The position numbers were made by a program, and so were the translations under genes. DNA of 64,000 bases from assembly GCA_016711605.1 (NCBI GenBank), contig JADJSS010000004.1, positions 194,648-258,647 of the forward strand, given 5' to 3'. The notes beneath the pieces were generated by a model that was not told where the DNA came from, ran no database searches, and worked only from the letters and a program-made list of their open reading frames with translations. This DNA comes from Saprospirales bacterium (GTDB taxonomy: Bacteria > Bacteroidota > Bacteroidia > Chitinophagales > JADIYW01). Shown here in pieces: positions 27,563-37,649 of the stretch (position 1 is the stretch's first letter; each line of letters starts with the position of its first letter).

Positions 27563-28701
27563 ATGATTTCAGATTTTTTGCAGCCAGTTGATCAACGTAT
27601 CATTAATGATTATTACATTGCCAATCCATATATTTCAGATTATATTCATTTATATCACGAAAAAAATCATTAGAAAATTATACTATTGCCATTTTAGGTG
27701 TGGAAGATTATCGTGGTTACATTGCCAATAAAGGAACCGAAAATGCAGCAAATGAAGTTCGCAAACAACTCTATCAGTTTTCGGCTTTTACGAATGGAAT
27801 GCAATTGCTCGATTTAGGAAACATTAAAGCAGGTGATACCTATGTAGATACTTTGGTAGCTGTCGTTGAAACCTTGCACGAGCTTTTTAAAAACAACATT
27901 ATTACAATTGTAATTGGTGGCGATGCTGCTTTAGCTTCGCAATTCAAAGCGTATGATATTTTTGAAAACGAAATCACTGTGGCACATATTGCATCCAAAG
28001 TTGTTTGGGAAAACAGCGATGTTGATATTCACAAAACGTATTTGAAAGATTTTTTCTTAAGTACAAATTTAAAAAAATACAATTTAGTTGCGTATCAATC
28101 TTATTTTCTACATGAAAAACAATTGTCGTTTTTAAGTAGTAAAGAACATGATGTATTGCGTGTTGGAAAAATTCGCGAACATATTTTTGAAGCAGAACCA
28201 TTATTGCGTGAAGCTGCGATGGTTACATTTAATATCAACGCTATTCGTTATTCTGATGCACCAGCACAACTCGAACCTTCACCAAATGGTTTGTTTGGTG
28301 ATGAAGCATGTGGTTTAGCGCGTTTTGCTGGCATGAGTGATTTGTTGATGAGCATTGGTTTTTACGATTATAATCCAGCATTAGATAAAAGCGATGTGAC
28401 TGCAAAACAACTTGCACAAATGGTTTGGTATTTTGTGGAAGGCGTGAGCTTGCGCAGAAATGACTATCCAATTGTTGACGAAAAAGATTTTAATATGTTT
28501 ATTGTTCAGATTGAAGACGCGGAAAATGATTTTATCTTTTTAAAAAGCAAAAAAAGCGATCGTTGGTGGATGAAAATTATGTATGATAAAAATGGTAAAT
28601 CCATTCATAAATTAATTCCATGTACGTATAAAGATTATTTAGCTGCTATCAACAATGAAATTCCAGAACGCTGGATGCGCGAATGGATGCGTTTGAGTTA
28701 A
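27563..28701 (+). CDS. Formimidoylglutamase/arginase-like protein with degenerate metal site, one frameshift
   Basis: N-terminal codons from ATG 27563 read MISDFLQPVDQRIINDYYIA up to HEKN, then an indel in the A run near 27665 moves the frame to SLENYTIAILGVEDYRGYIA and on to 28701, about 379 residues. The protein is the Bacteroidota branch of ureohydrolases labelled formimidoylglutamase: VIGGDAALASQF, AYQSYFLHEKQL, YSDAPAQLEPSPNGLFGDEA, NDYPI, DRWWMKI. True ureohydrolases use GGDHS, DAHxD and DxDxxDP ligands; here these read GGDAA, HIASK and NINAIRYSD, so Mn binding looks lost and catalysis doubtful. Not part of a hut cluster. Function open. Confidence 0.8.
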
Positions 28702-28836
28702 ACAAACTTTTTCAACTTTTATATTAAGATTATTTTAATGCATATCGTTAAGTTAATTAGTAGTTAATTAAATGGTTTCTGTTAAACATAGTACGATATT
28801 TGTACGCTATATAATTGTTGCATTGTAAAATTATCT

Positions 28837-31736
28837 ATGATTAGACTTGTCATTTCTGTATTTCTGTATTTCTTTTGTTCTTCGTTTTCTATTGCTCAAA
28901 ATTTTACCATTTCTGGTAAAATATTAGATTCAAAAGATAACGCACCTTTAATCGGTGTAAATGTTTTACTTACAAAAGAAAATGACTCTGTTTTTCAAAA
29001 AGGTGCAAGTACCGATTTAGAAGGTAATTTTTCAATTGAAAATGTAGAAACTGGTAATTATAAGTTGAATATTAGCTATGTAAGTTTTAAATCTTTCGAC
29101 AAATCTATTTTAGTTAACGCGAATCTAGATTTGAAAACAATTACATTGGTAGAAGATAGTAAATTATTGAAAGAAGTAATAGTAGAAGAAAAACAGATTC
29201 GTGTACAACAACTTGGTGATACATCACAATTTAATGCAAACGCATTTAAAACCAATAAAGATGCAACTACAGAAGATTTATTGACAAAAATGCCAGGCGT
29301 TACTTCTGAAAATGGAACCGTAAAAGTAAATGGTGAAGAAGTAAAAAGAGTTTTAGTTGATGGTAGACCATTTTTGGCGATGATCCACGAACTGCAGTGC
29401 AAAATTTACCTGCTGATATCATAGATAAAGTTCAAGTGTTCGATAAGATGAGCGATCAGTCTGCATTTACTGGTTTTGACGATGGAAACTCTCAAAAAAC
29501 TATAAATATTATTACAAAAATGGATTGAATAATTCAAAATTCGGAAGAGTTTTTGCTGGTTACGGTGGAAAAAATAACAGATATAATATTGGCGGAAATT
29601 ATAATTCTTTTAAAGGTGATAAACGTTTTTCTGTTTTAGCTATGAGTAATAATATTAAACAACAAAATTTTAATATTCAAGATTTGGTTGGTGCTACCAA
29701 CACAGGAAATACTGGTGGTTCAGGTAATAGTGGTCGCGGTGGACCAAATGGAATTGGAAGAAATAATCCAGCAAATAATTTTTTAGTTGGTCAACAAAAT
29801 GGTATTGCTACAACCACAGCTTTAGGTTTAAATTATGCTGATAAAATTGGTAAACAAAGGAAAGTTACGTTAACTGGTTCGTACTTTTTTAATGGTACAA
29901 AAAATGTAAATGAAAGTTCAGCTATTCGTAATTATATTTCATCCAACGATAGTAATTTGGTGTATAACGAAAATAAAAACACTACCAGTAAAAATTTCAA
30001 TAATCGTGTAAACCTTAGAATTGAATATGCGATTGATTCATCGAATTTATTAACGTTTACGCCAAGTTTCACATCACAAAATTACAATTCAACATCTATT
30101 TTAGATGCGGCAAATTCAAAAAATAATACCGCAATAATTAACTCAACCAATAATACTCAAACGTCAAAACAAGTAGGTTTTAATTTTTCAAATGATATTT
30201 TATATCAACATAAATTTGCAAAGAAAGGCAGAACGATTTCATTTAATTTAAACACTTCTGGAAATTTTAAAAATACGAATGGTACTTTATTTACTTACAA
30301 TCAATTTGAAACAGATTCTACTATAACTGTTGATTCTATTGATCAAAAATCTACCTTAAAAACTAAAAAGTTATACGGTTGGCGGAAATATAATGTACAC
30401 AGAACCTATTAAAAAATTTGGTCAACTTTCTATTAATTATTCACCATCTTATACCAATTCAACATCACAAAAAAATACGAATAATTTTGATGTTACTTCA
30501 CAAGATTATTCAAGACAAGACATTGCATTAAGCAATCAATTCAACAATAAATACATTACCAACAAACTTGGAATTTCGTATCGATATAACAATAAAAAAA
30601 TAAACTGGACAATTGGTTTAGTTGGTCAAGATGCTTTATTACGCAGCGAACAAGTGTCACCTAATCAAATTTCTGTCAATAAAAATTTCTTATCATTATT
30701 GCCAAATTCAGAATTAAATGTCAAGTTTTCTAAAACAGAAAATTTGCGTGTTACTTACAGAACATCAACCAATCCACCAACTGTTACACAATTGCAAAAT
30801 GTAATTGATAATAGTAATTCATTGATATTAACTTCAGGAAATCCTGATTTAAAACAAAATTTTCAACAAAATATTGGTTTACGATATAGTAAAACAAATA
30901 CAAAAAAAGCAACCAATTTATTTGTGTTTGCAAATGCAACAAACACGATAAATTATATTGCTAATTCAACCACTATTTTTGTCCGTGATACAATAATTAA
31001 TAATATTGCTGCAAAAGCAGGAGCACAATTTATTCAACCAATAAATATAAATGGATATTGGAATACTCGAACATTTATAACGTATGGATTTTCAATCACC
31101 AAATTAAAAAGCAACATGAATGTGAATGGCGGTTTTGTTTATACACGCACACCAACGCTAATTAATGATGCGCGAAACAATGCAAATTCTTACGCGTTAA
31201 ATGCAGGATTTTCTTTAAGCAGCAACATCAGCACAAAGATTGATTTTACGGTTTCGTATAACGCAAATTATACAATTGTTCGAAATACATTACAAACTAA
31301 AAACAATAATAATTACTTTAATCACACAGCATCAGCTAAGTTTAATTATCAATTCTGGAAAGGATTTGTTTTTAACACATCTGTGAGTAATACTTTAAAT
31401 GCTGGTGGTTCGAGCTCTTTCAACACAAGTTACTGGTTGTTGAATGCATCGTTAGCATATAAGTTTTTGAAAGACGAAAGTTTAGAAGTGAAGTTTAGTG
31501 CGAATGATATTTTAAATCAAAATAGAAATATCACGAGAAATGTTACAGATACGTATACAGAAGATACGCGTTCAACTGCATTGCAACGATATTTCTTAGG
31601 AACGATTACTTACACATTTAAAAAAGTAGGTGCGAAGTCTGAAAACCCAAATGAGAAACCAAAAGATTTTATGATGATGCCACCACCACCAACTGGTGCT
31701 GCTGGACCACCAATGATGCCACCACCTGGAAATTAA
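28837..31736 (+). CDS. TonB-dependent-receptor-like outer membrane beta-barrel protein, three frameshifts
   Basis: Three open frames (28837-29424, 29525-30412, 30393-31736) join into one protein of about 965 residues. Shifts occur at T run 29371 (PFFGDDP expected), A run 29516 (TKNGLNN expected) and A run 30370 (SYTVGGNIMYTEP expected). Order: signal peptide ending SIAQ, carboxypeptidase-regulatory-like domain (SGKILDSKDNAPLIGVNVLL), a plug-like part (LLTKMPGVTSENGTVKVNG, DIIDKVQVFDKMSDQS), then a long beta-barrel rich in Asn and Ser, and a Pro/Met tail. Class typical of Bacteroidota outer membrane import or export barrels without a clear TonB box. No SusD partner is present, so a polysaccharide locus is not indicated. 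Confidence 0.85.
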
Positions 31737-31772
31737 TTAGTTTGTTTATGCTTAATGATAAAGAAAGAAAAA

Positions 31773-33325
31773 TTACTTTTCGTCTTTTTTCTTCTTCTTT
31801 TAAAATTGGTGTTAAGCTGATACTTTTAACTATCGGTTTTTTATTTTGAGTAGTTTTTATTTTTAATTCACTATTGATATAACCATCTTTCGATGCTTTA
31901 ATGATATAGTTTGAATTTGGTTCTAAGTTTTCCGTAAATTTTTTTATAGAAAAGAATCCAACATAATTTTTCCATTTTTTCTAAACTAACTTGTACGCTA
32001 TCTATTGGATTTCCGTTGCTGTAAAAACTAATTTCCAAAGGAATATTGGTGTATTCAAACTCATAAATATCATCCATACCTTTTCCGCCAACTCTATCGG
32101 ACGAAAAATAACCGATGCTATAATTTCCATCTAAATAAAAACCAAAATCATCTGTTGAAGAATTAAATGGCTTTCCTAAATTTTCTGGTTTACCAAATTC
32201 ACCAATTTTATTTGGTACACTTTTGTAAATATCCATTCCACCAAAACCTGCATAACCATTCGAAGAAAAATACAAGGTTCCATCTGCATGTATAAATGGA
32301 TAACGTTCGTCACCGCTAGTGTTTATTGACTTTCCACAGTTTTTAGGTTTGCTCCAAACACCATTTGTTTTCACAGAAAAATAAATATCTTTTCCACCAA
32401 AACCACCACCACGATCAGATGCAAAATATAAAACTGTTCCTTGATTACTAATAGATGGAAACGCGCAAGAATATTCAACATCATTTAATTCTAATAATTT
32501 TATGTCATTCCAGCCATTGTGATTTTTTTCTGCAGAAAATATTTTTAAAGTAACATCGCCTTTTTTATTGGTAATAGCATCGCCGTATTGGAAATTATTT
32601 TTGGTAAAATATATGATGTTATGTGACGTATCAACACAAGCTGGACCGCTATTCATTTTCTTAGTATTCACTACACCTTTTATTGGCTCAACCACATATA
32701 CGGAATCTTTATTTAGTTTAGCAACGTATACTTGTTGAAAACCCATTCCTGAAGTTCCGTTTATTTTTCCTTCACGTGTAGAAGTAAATAAAATTCCTTT
32801 TTCAAATGGCATTGCACAAAAGTCTGACGTTTTAGAGTTTATTTTTTCTAGATTTCGAACAATAATTTTACGGATTGATTCTGTATTGGTTTTTCCTTTT
32901 TCACAAGATGCAATTAATGCTTTGGTGAAAGTGGAATCTGCATTTTTTAAAGCATAATATTTTTGCAGCCAAATTTTTGCAGTATCATATTTTTCATTGT
33001 TCATCAACATTTGACCATAATATAAAAATGATTTTGGAATAGCATTTTTATCAGCAACAACTAAAGCATAATATTTCTCAGCATTTTCGTACTCATTTAT
33101 TTTACGATAACAGTCGGCAATTTTGCGTATTGCACGAATATTGCCTTTATCAGCTTCAGGTTTGTATAATTCAGCAGCTTGTGCATACTTATAATCATTG
33201 TATAATTTATCACCTTTTTCAATTTGTGAAAAAGAGTAGAAAGTAGAAATTAATAAGGAAAAAGTTATAAACGACTTTTTAAATAAAAATCGTAAATCGT
33301 AAATCGTAAATCTTAAATTGTTCAT
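31773..33325 (-). CDS. TPR and PD40 beta-propeller envelope protein, C-terminus frameshifted
   Basis: The open frame 31898-33325 gives 475 residues. After a signal-type helix, residues about 35-140 are TPR-like (YAQAAELYKPEADKGNIRAI, YENAEKYYALV), and residues 170-430 have WD40-like PD40 repeats (GILFTSTREGK, GTVLYFASDRGGGFGGKDIY, GTLYFSSNGYAGFGGMDIYK, IGYFSSDRVGGKGMDDIY). After LEKM an A-run indel near 31965 shifts the frame; NYIIKASKDGYINSELKI continues and reaches a stop at 31773 after a further shift. This architecture is the N-terminal part of OmpA-family proteins in the phylum; no OmpA domain is seen here. The start overlaps the stop of the MBL gene (TAATG). Confidence 0.75.
33287..33314. 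repeat. Four-copy heptamer tandem repeat
   Basis: AAATCGT is repeated three times, then AAATCTT. On the minus strand it encodes LRFTIYDLRF at the N-terminus of the PD40 protein. This low-complexity motif occurs upstream of genes in Bacteroidota and may be an expanding repeat caught in the coding start. Confidence 0.7.
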
Positions 33326-34160
33326 TATATTTCTTCTAATTTCATTAACCTATCAACTTCTATGCCTTTTTCTGAGCGTTTCAACGTGCAACACTCAATT
33401 TCTTTGTCGTGTTCAAAAATAAAATATGATTATTTTCCAATGCTTTTTCTAAAAAAATCGTTTTTTCCTGCAAGGTATCCATTGGACGAATATCATACGC
33501 CATGATGTAAGGTAAGCGCACATGATGATGCGATGGAATTAAATCTGCAATGTAAGAAATAGTTTGTTTTTCCTTGTAAATATGGCAAATCATCATTGAT
33601 TCAGTATGTCCAAAAACAAATTCGATTTCGATATTTTTCATTCCTAAATCTTCATTTTCAATAAATTTTAATTTTTTAGAATCCGCAATTGCTTGTAAAT
33701 ATTCTTTTACATAAGATGCTTTTTCGCGTGGATTTGGATTCATGGCTGATTTCCATTGTGTGTAAGAAGACCAATGTGTTGCATTTGGAAAACGCAAAGT
33801 TGGTTTTCCGTTGCCATCATCTTTGAGTGCGCCAATACAATGATCGAAATGAAGATGCGTTAAAAAAACATCGGTAATATCAGTAGGTGAGAAGCCGTGT
33901 TTTGCTAAAGAAGTTTCTAATGTTGCATCGCCAAATGGTTGATAGCGTTTTTTGTAAGTATCATCGATAAAGTCACCCATTCCAGTATCAATAAGTATCA
34001 ACCGATTTTCATCTTCCACCAATAAACAGCGCATCGACCAAGTACACATATTGTTTTCATCTGGTGGATTTAATTTTTGCCACATGGTTTTGGGCACCAC
34101 ACCAAACATCGCGCCACCATCGAGCTTAAAATAACCAGTATCTATTGTGTATAGTTTCAT
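33325..34160 (-). CDS. MBL-fold metallohydrolase, lactonase-like, frameshifted near end
   Basis: 259 residues in the open frame (33381-34160); a lost base near 33413 (A run) hides the true end, which reads EHDKEIECCTLKRSEKGIEV and stops at 33325-33327, overlapping the next start. The metallo-beta-lactamase signature THLHFDHCIG and the later FGHTESMMICH, SYIADLIPSHHHVRLPY and IDTGMGDF are in the usual order for two-zinc MBL enzymes similar to AHL lactonases/glyoxalase II relatives. The N-terminal GGAMFGVVPKTMW is typical of the lactonase-like subgroup. Substrate cannot be set from sequence. It is translationally coupled to the PD40 gene. Confidence 0.82.
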
Positions 34161-34229
34161 ATCTGAGAATTGATAAGTAAAGATAAGAAGATAGTGAAAA
34201 TATTTTTAATGATTTTAACTAAGGTTATT

Positions 34230-34925
34230 TCAACATATCAACAATAATCTTTTTTGTCTGTTTTCTTTTGGTGCACGATGAATACAAGGCAAAACCTTAC
34301 TTTCAGGATGTTTAAGCGCCAGTTTCCATAAGTGACCGACACCTAAGTTGACAGGTCTTGCCTCAGGTTTGGTATGATAGTGCAGATCAAAAAAATGTTC
34401 ACTTAAAAATTCTTCAAAACCTTTATCGGCTCCACCATATAGTTTTTTGAGTTCGGCACGTATTTCTGGAACAAGCACTTTTTGTTCAGCTTGTACATTT
34501 GGTAATAATTCACTTGATTCGCCGTAGTAAGTGCATAAAAATGTATTAGTTGGAATAGGTGAGCTATCTACATGAAAAGAATAAACGTCAGTTGGAAAAA
34601 ACGGATATGCATCATCTCTTTCATAGTATTTGATTAGATTAAGAGTTGGCGATGCGCCGTGTAGTTTTAGCAATTTTAAATCATTTATAAGAATTTCACG
34701 CGCAAGCTGCCCTTGTACACTCAATTGCAATTCTAAAAGTTCGTCTTCATCAATTACCGCTATATTTTCGTTGAGCTCTATCTTTCCAACAATCTCCGAA
34801 AAATCACCTGTAAGATTTCGAGACCAGCAAACAGCATTTATTGCTCCATGAAAAGGCGTTGAAACAAGGTCTTGGAAACTCTTAACATATTGAATTTGAT
34901 GCTCAATTGTAGATAATTCGATCAT
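34230..34925 (-). CDS. DUF1826 family protein
   Basis: 231 residues, no signal peptide. The block DVYSFHVDSSPIPTNTFLCT with YYGESSELLPN and the end PCIHRAPKENRQKRLLLIC match the DUF1826 pattern (FHVD..., CTY.G..., HRSP...RRLLLT). The conserved HVD and later His suggest a metal-dependent jelly-roll, similar to 2-oxoglutarate oxygenases, but no activity is known. The DUF1801 gene ends 10 bases upstream on the same strand, so the two are likely co-transcribed. Family call is by memory of motifs and moderately sure. Confidence 0.6.
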   Translation of the reverse strand: MIELSTIEHQIQYVKSFQDLVSTPFHGAINAVCWSRNLTGDFSEIVGKIELNENIAVIDEDELLELQLSVQGQLAREILINDLKLLKLHGASPTLNLIKYYERDDAYPFFPTDVYSFHVDSSPIPTNTFLCTYYGESSELLPNVQAEQKVLVPEIRAELKKLYGGADKGFEEFLSEHFFDLHYHTKPEARPVNLGVGHLWKLALKHPESKVLPCIHRAPKENRQKRLLLIC

Positions 34926-34934
34926 TAGTGATGT

Positions 34935-35390
34935 TTACTTTTTATAATTCTTCTCATAAACTTCAATCCAATCTTTCACGGTCATTTTTGAAGCTAATTC
35001 ACCAATTAGTTTGTATGGAATTTGTTCTGGTTTTTTGAAACGAATACAAGATTTTCCCATATCTAGCTTTGCCGTGGTATGTTTCGGAAACTCTGAAACA
35101 AACCAATTTAATAACTTTTCATCTGCATACATACCCATATTGTAAACGGCAATAAAGTTTTTCTGTGAAGCAATAGATAAAAATGGCAATGGTAATTTTG
35201 GCGTACAATGGTAACCAGCTGGATAGATAGAATGTGGTACCACATAACCAATCATACCGTAACTCATTTCTTCGTGAAATCCTTTTGGTATATTTTTTAT
35301 AATTACTTTGCGTAATTCACTCATCGCTGCTTTTCTGTCTTCAGGCAACGAATCAATGTATTCATCTGGTGTAGCTGCTGTTGATGTCAT
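34935..35390 (-). CDS. DUF1801 family protein (YdhG-like)
   Basis: 151 residues covering one DUF1801 domain: TPDEYIDSLPEDRKAAMSEL at the N-terminus, GFHEEMSYGMIGYVVPHSIY, PLPFLSIASQKNFIAVYNMG and the C-terminal MGKSCIRFKKPEQIPYKLIG. The family includes Bacillus Fra/YdhG-type frataxin-like iron chaperones; iron handling is possible but unproven. It lies 17 bases after an SDR gene and 10 bases before the DUF1826 gene, all on the minus strand, so they probably form one operon with unknown common purpose. Confidence 0.8.
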   Translation of the reverse strand: MTSTAATPDEYIDSLPEDRKAAMSELRKVIIKNIPKGFHEEMSYGMIGYVVPHSIYPAGYHCTPKLPLPFLSIASQKNFIAVYNMGMYADEKLLNWFVSEFPKHTTAKLDMGKSCIRFKKPEQIPYKLIGELASKMTVKDWIEVYEKNYKK

Positions 35391-35407
35391 AAAATTGCTT
35401 TTTTGTT

Positions 35408-36220
35408 CTACAATTTAAACACTTTTGCAATAATTTTATGATAATTATTTGGGAAAAGTCGCACCATAAAATCTAGTGCTTTTGCATCGCTGCCAATTAA
35501 AATGCGTGATTTGTCTTTTTTGATTCCATCAATAATTACATCTGCTGCAGCTTCAGCAGTCATTTTTAAAGCTACTTTTTCAAACTTTGCCATTGTTGCT
35601 TTGGCTTTTGCAATATCTTGAGTAACAGAAATTCTTGAATTTTTGGCTACATTGGTTTTAATTCCACCTGGATGCACGGATGAAATTTTTACATTCGTTC
35701 CTAATAACTCAGCTTTTAATACATCTGTAAAACCTTTTACACCAAATTTTGCGGTACAATATGCCGAATTAGTAGGCATTCCTGCTAAACCATACACACT
35801 GGAAACGTTGATGATATGACCTTTGTTTTGTTGTACAAGATGTGGTAAAAATGCTTTTGTCATACGCACCACACCGTATAAATTAATGTTCATCAACCAT
35901 TCAAAATCTTCTAAAGGTGTTTCTGTAAAATTTCCTGAGGCCAGACCAACACCAGCGTTATTAACCAAAATTATTTTTTCGTCTGGATATTTTTGCAAGA
36001 TGGTTTTTGCAAATAATTTTATTGCATCGTGATTTGCAACATCTAAAATATATTTTTCTGCCTTACCGTTTGTTTTAGCAATAGTTTCATCTAAACCTTT
36101 TTCGTTTACATCGCTTGCAATTACATGCGCGCCTTCTGCAAGTGCTTTTAAAGTGAGCGCTTGTCCAATTCCCGAACCTGCACCTGTAATGATGAAAAGA
36201 CTGTTTTTTATTTCACTCAT
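35408..36220 (-). CDS. Short-chain dehydrogenase/reductase
   Basis: 270 residues, a classical SDR. Cofactor loop TGAGSGIGQALTLKA, NNAGVG, catalytic Ser in INVSSVYGLAG and Tyr-Lys in AYCTAKFGVKG, followed by SSVHPGGIKT. The C-terminal extension (ILIGSDAKALDFMVRLFPNN) is typical of SDRs annotated as acting on hydrophobic alcohols or lipids. It precedes the DUF1801 gene by 17 bases. Substrate unknown. Intact. Confidence 0.88.
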   Translation of the reverse strand: MSEIKNSLFIITGAGSGIGQALTLKALAEGAHVIASDVNEKGLDETIAKTNGKAEKYILDVANHDAIKLFAKTILQKYPDEKIILVNNAGVGLASGNFTETPLEDFEWLMNINLYGVVRMTKAFLPHLVQQNKGHIINVSSVYGLAGMPTNSAYCTAKFGVKGFTDVLKAELLGTNVKISSVHPGGIKTNVAKNSRISVTQDIAKAKATMAKFEKVALKMTAEAAADVIIDGIKKDKSRILIGSDAKALDFMVRLFPNNYHKIIAKVFKL

Positions 36221-36277
36221 GCTTGTAATATTTTATACAAACATACAGAAACCAAAATAAAATTTAGAGATAAAGAA

Positions 36278-36754
36278 TTAAATAGCACTCATTTTCAGCG
36301 CAGTCACTGCTGCTTCAACGCCTTTATTGCCATGTACACCACCTGCGCGGTCGAGTGCTTGTTGCTCATTATTTGGTGTTAGCACGCCAAATATAAAAGG
36401 AATATCAAATTGGATATTTAAGTTTTGAAGAGCATTTGCTACCGAAGTGTTGATATATACATCATGGTCGGTTTCGCCTTTTATGACACAACCTAAGCAA
36501 ATAACTGATGAAAGGTGATGGCTTTGTGTTAATTTTTTAGCAGCATAAGGTAATTCAAAGGTTCCTGGAACAAATGTTACATGTATATCATTGTCTGCAA
36601 CACCATGTTTTATTAATGTTTCAACACAACCTTTCAATAATTCAAAAGTGATATGTTTATTCCATTCAGCAACTACAATACCAAATACTTTACCAGTTCC
36701 ACTCGGAACTTTTTGTGTATCGTAGGTAGATAAATTTTGTAATGCAGATGCCAT
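36278..36754 (-). CDS. ribH: 6,7-dimethyl-8-ribityllumazine synthase
   Basis: 158 residues, full length. It condenses 3,4-dihydroxy-2-butanone 4-phosphate with the ribityl-aminouracil in riboflavin synthesis, forming a 60-subunit or smaller capsid. Signatures: FGIVVAEWNKHIT at the substrate loop, VPGTFELPYAAKKL, and VICLGCVIKGETDHDVYINT with the catalytic His in TDHD. The C-terminal GGVHGNKGVEAAVTALKM is also typical. No other rib gene is beside it. A hairpin repeat, not a T-run terminator, separates it from the TPR gene upstream. Confidence 0.95.
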   Translation of the reverse strand: MASALQNLSTYDTQKVPSGTGKVFGIVVAEWNKHITFELLKGCVETLIKHGVADNDIHVTFVPGTFELPYAAKKLTQSHHLSSVICLGCVIKGETDHDVYINTSVANALQNLNIQFDIPFIFGVLTPNNEQQALDRAGGVHGNKGVEAAVTALKMSAI

Positions 36755-36782
36755 AGTTTAGTAGTAGTAAGTAATAAGTGAT

Positions 36783-36822
36783 AAGGAATAAGTAGTGATA
36801 GTAAACTTACTACTTATTCCTT
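36783..36822. repeat. Intergenic palindrome
   Basis: AAGGAATAAGTAGT and its exact reverse complement are separated by 12 bases, a 14-bp perfect stem, and TAGTAGTAAGTAATAAGTGA on the left continues the theme. No T run follows on either strand, so it looks like a dispersed palindromic repeat rather than a terminator. It lies between the TPR gene and ribH. Confidence 0.6.
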
Positions 36823-36833
36823 ACTATTTACAA

Positions 36834-37538
36834 CTATAATGTTTGTGCTTCTAATTTAGCAATATAAATTTCAGATGCCATTCCTTCTTGTGAAGCTGGA
36901 TAGTTTTTGTTCACTTTCTTATACAATTCCAACGCCTCTTTTTTGTTGCCTTTTTGTTCTAAAGCTAATGCAGCTCTATATAAATAAGTTGGAGTAGTAA
37001 TTTCGTTATCAGCAGCATCAGCAGCTTTTTTGTAATTTTCAATTGCTTTTTCCATTTGATTTTGCTCAGCAAACGCATCTGCAATACAACCAAATTTTCT
37101 TGCAGTTAATAAAGCATCACCTGCATTAAAATCTTCTAAATATTTTATTGCTTCTGGATATTTTCCAAGTTTTAAATTACAAATTCCTGCACAAAATCTT
37201 GCTCTGTTTCCTGCAGCTGTGCCACTGTATTGTTTAGCTATTGCTTCAAAACCTAAATGAGCGCCATCACCTTTTAATGCAAAATTTAATGAATCCATTT
37301 CAAAATAATTTTGTGCATCTAAAATAGCAGTTGCTGCTTTTTGTTCTTTTGGTTTTTTAATTAAATTGTTGTAAGACCACCAACCTGCAATTAGTGCTAC
37401 TATTGCAATTAAAACACCAATAATTATATTTTTATATTGTTCAAAAAAGTATTCTGCAGATTCAAAAATCTGAGTCATTTTTTCATTACTATCATCTAAA
37501 ATATCGTGTGATGAAGCTGTTGTGTTTTTCTTTGCCAT
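36834..37538 (-). CDS. Single-pass membrane TPR protein (YfgM-like)
   Basis: 234 residues. After a cytoplasmic N-tail comes one membrane helix (NIIIGVLIAIVALIAGWWSY at about 38-58) and then TPR repeats facing the periplasm (CNLKLGKYPEAIKYLEDF, FAEQNQMEKAIENYKKAADA, AALALEQKGNKKEALELYKK). This matches YfgM/ancillary SecYEG chaperone-type proteins widespread in Bacteroidota. A perfect -7 box TACCTTTG lies on the minus strand at 37561-37568, and recF diverges from the same 111-base gap. Role in secretion is inferred from the E. coli protein. Confidence 0.75.
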   Translation of the reverse strand: MAKKNTTASSHDILDDSNEKMTQIFESAEYFFEQYKNIIIGVLIAIVALIAGWWSYNNLIKKPKEQKAATAILDAQNYFEMDSLNFALKGDGAHLGFEAIAKQYSGTAAGNRARFCAGICNLKLGKYPEAIKYLEDFNAGDALLTARKFGCIADAFAEQNQMEKAIENYKKAADAADNEITTPTYLYRAALALEQKGNKKEALELYKKVNKNYPASQEGMASEIYIAKLEAQTL

Positions 37539-37560
37539 AAAAATTGTTTAAAATAGAGCG

Positions 37561-37568
37561 CAAAGGTA
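37561..37568 (-). promoter_or_regulatory. -7 box for the TPR membrane protein gene
   Basis: On the minus strand TACCTTTG matches TAnnTTTG exactly and lies 22 bases before the ATG at 37538. No good TTTG is seen 19 bases upstream. Confidence 0.5.
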
Positions 37569-37640
37569 CATTTTTTTGCTGATTTTTTAAATAGTTGAAA
37601 ATGATTTATCCACGATTTATTCTAATTCACATTTCTTCAA

Positions 37641-37648
37641 TATATTTG
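37641..37648 (+). promoter_or_regulatory. -7 box of recF promoter
   Basis: TATATTTG is a perfect TAnnTTTG element ending 1-4 bases before the two tandem GTG codons at 37650 and 37653. The start of transcription would fall on or after the first GTG, so recF would be leaderless and the GTG at 37653 is the likelier start. Confidence 0.5.
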
Positions 37649-37649
37649 A

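Noticed and set aside
29371..30380. Programmed frameshifting in the outer membrane protein gene
   Set aside because: Three breaks at plain A/T runs without slippery-site context; similar breaks occur in many unrelated genes, so errors or decay are simpler.
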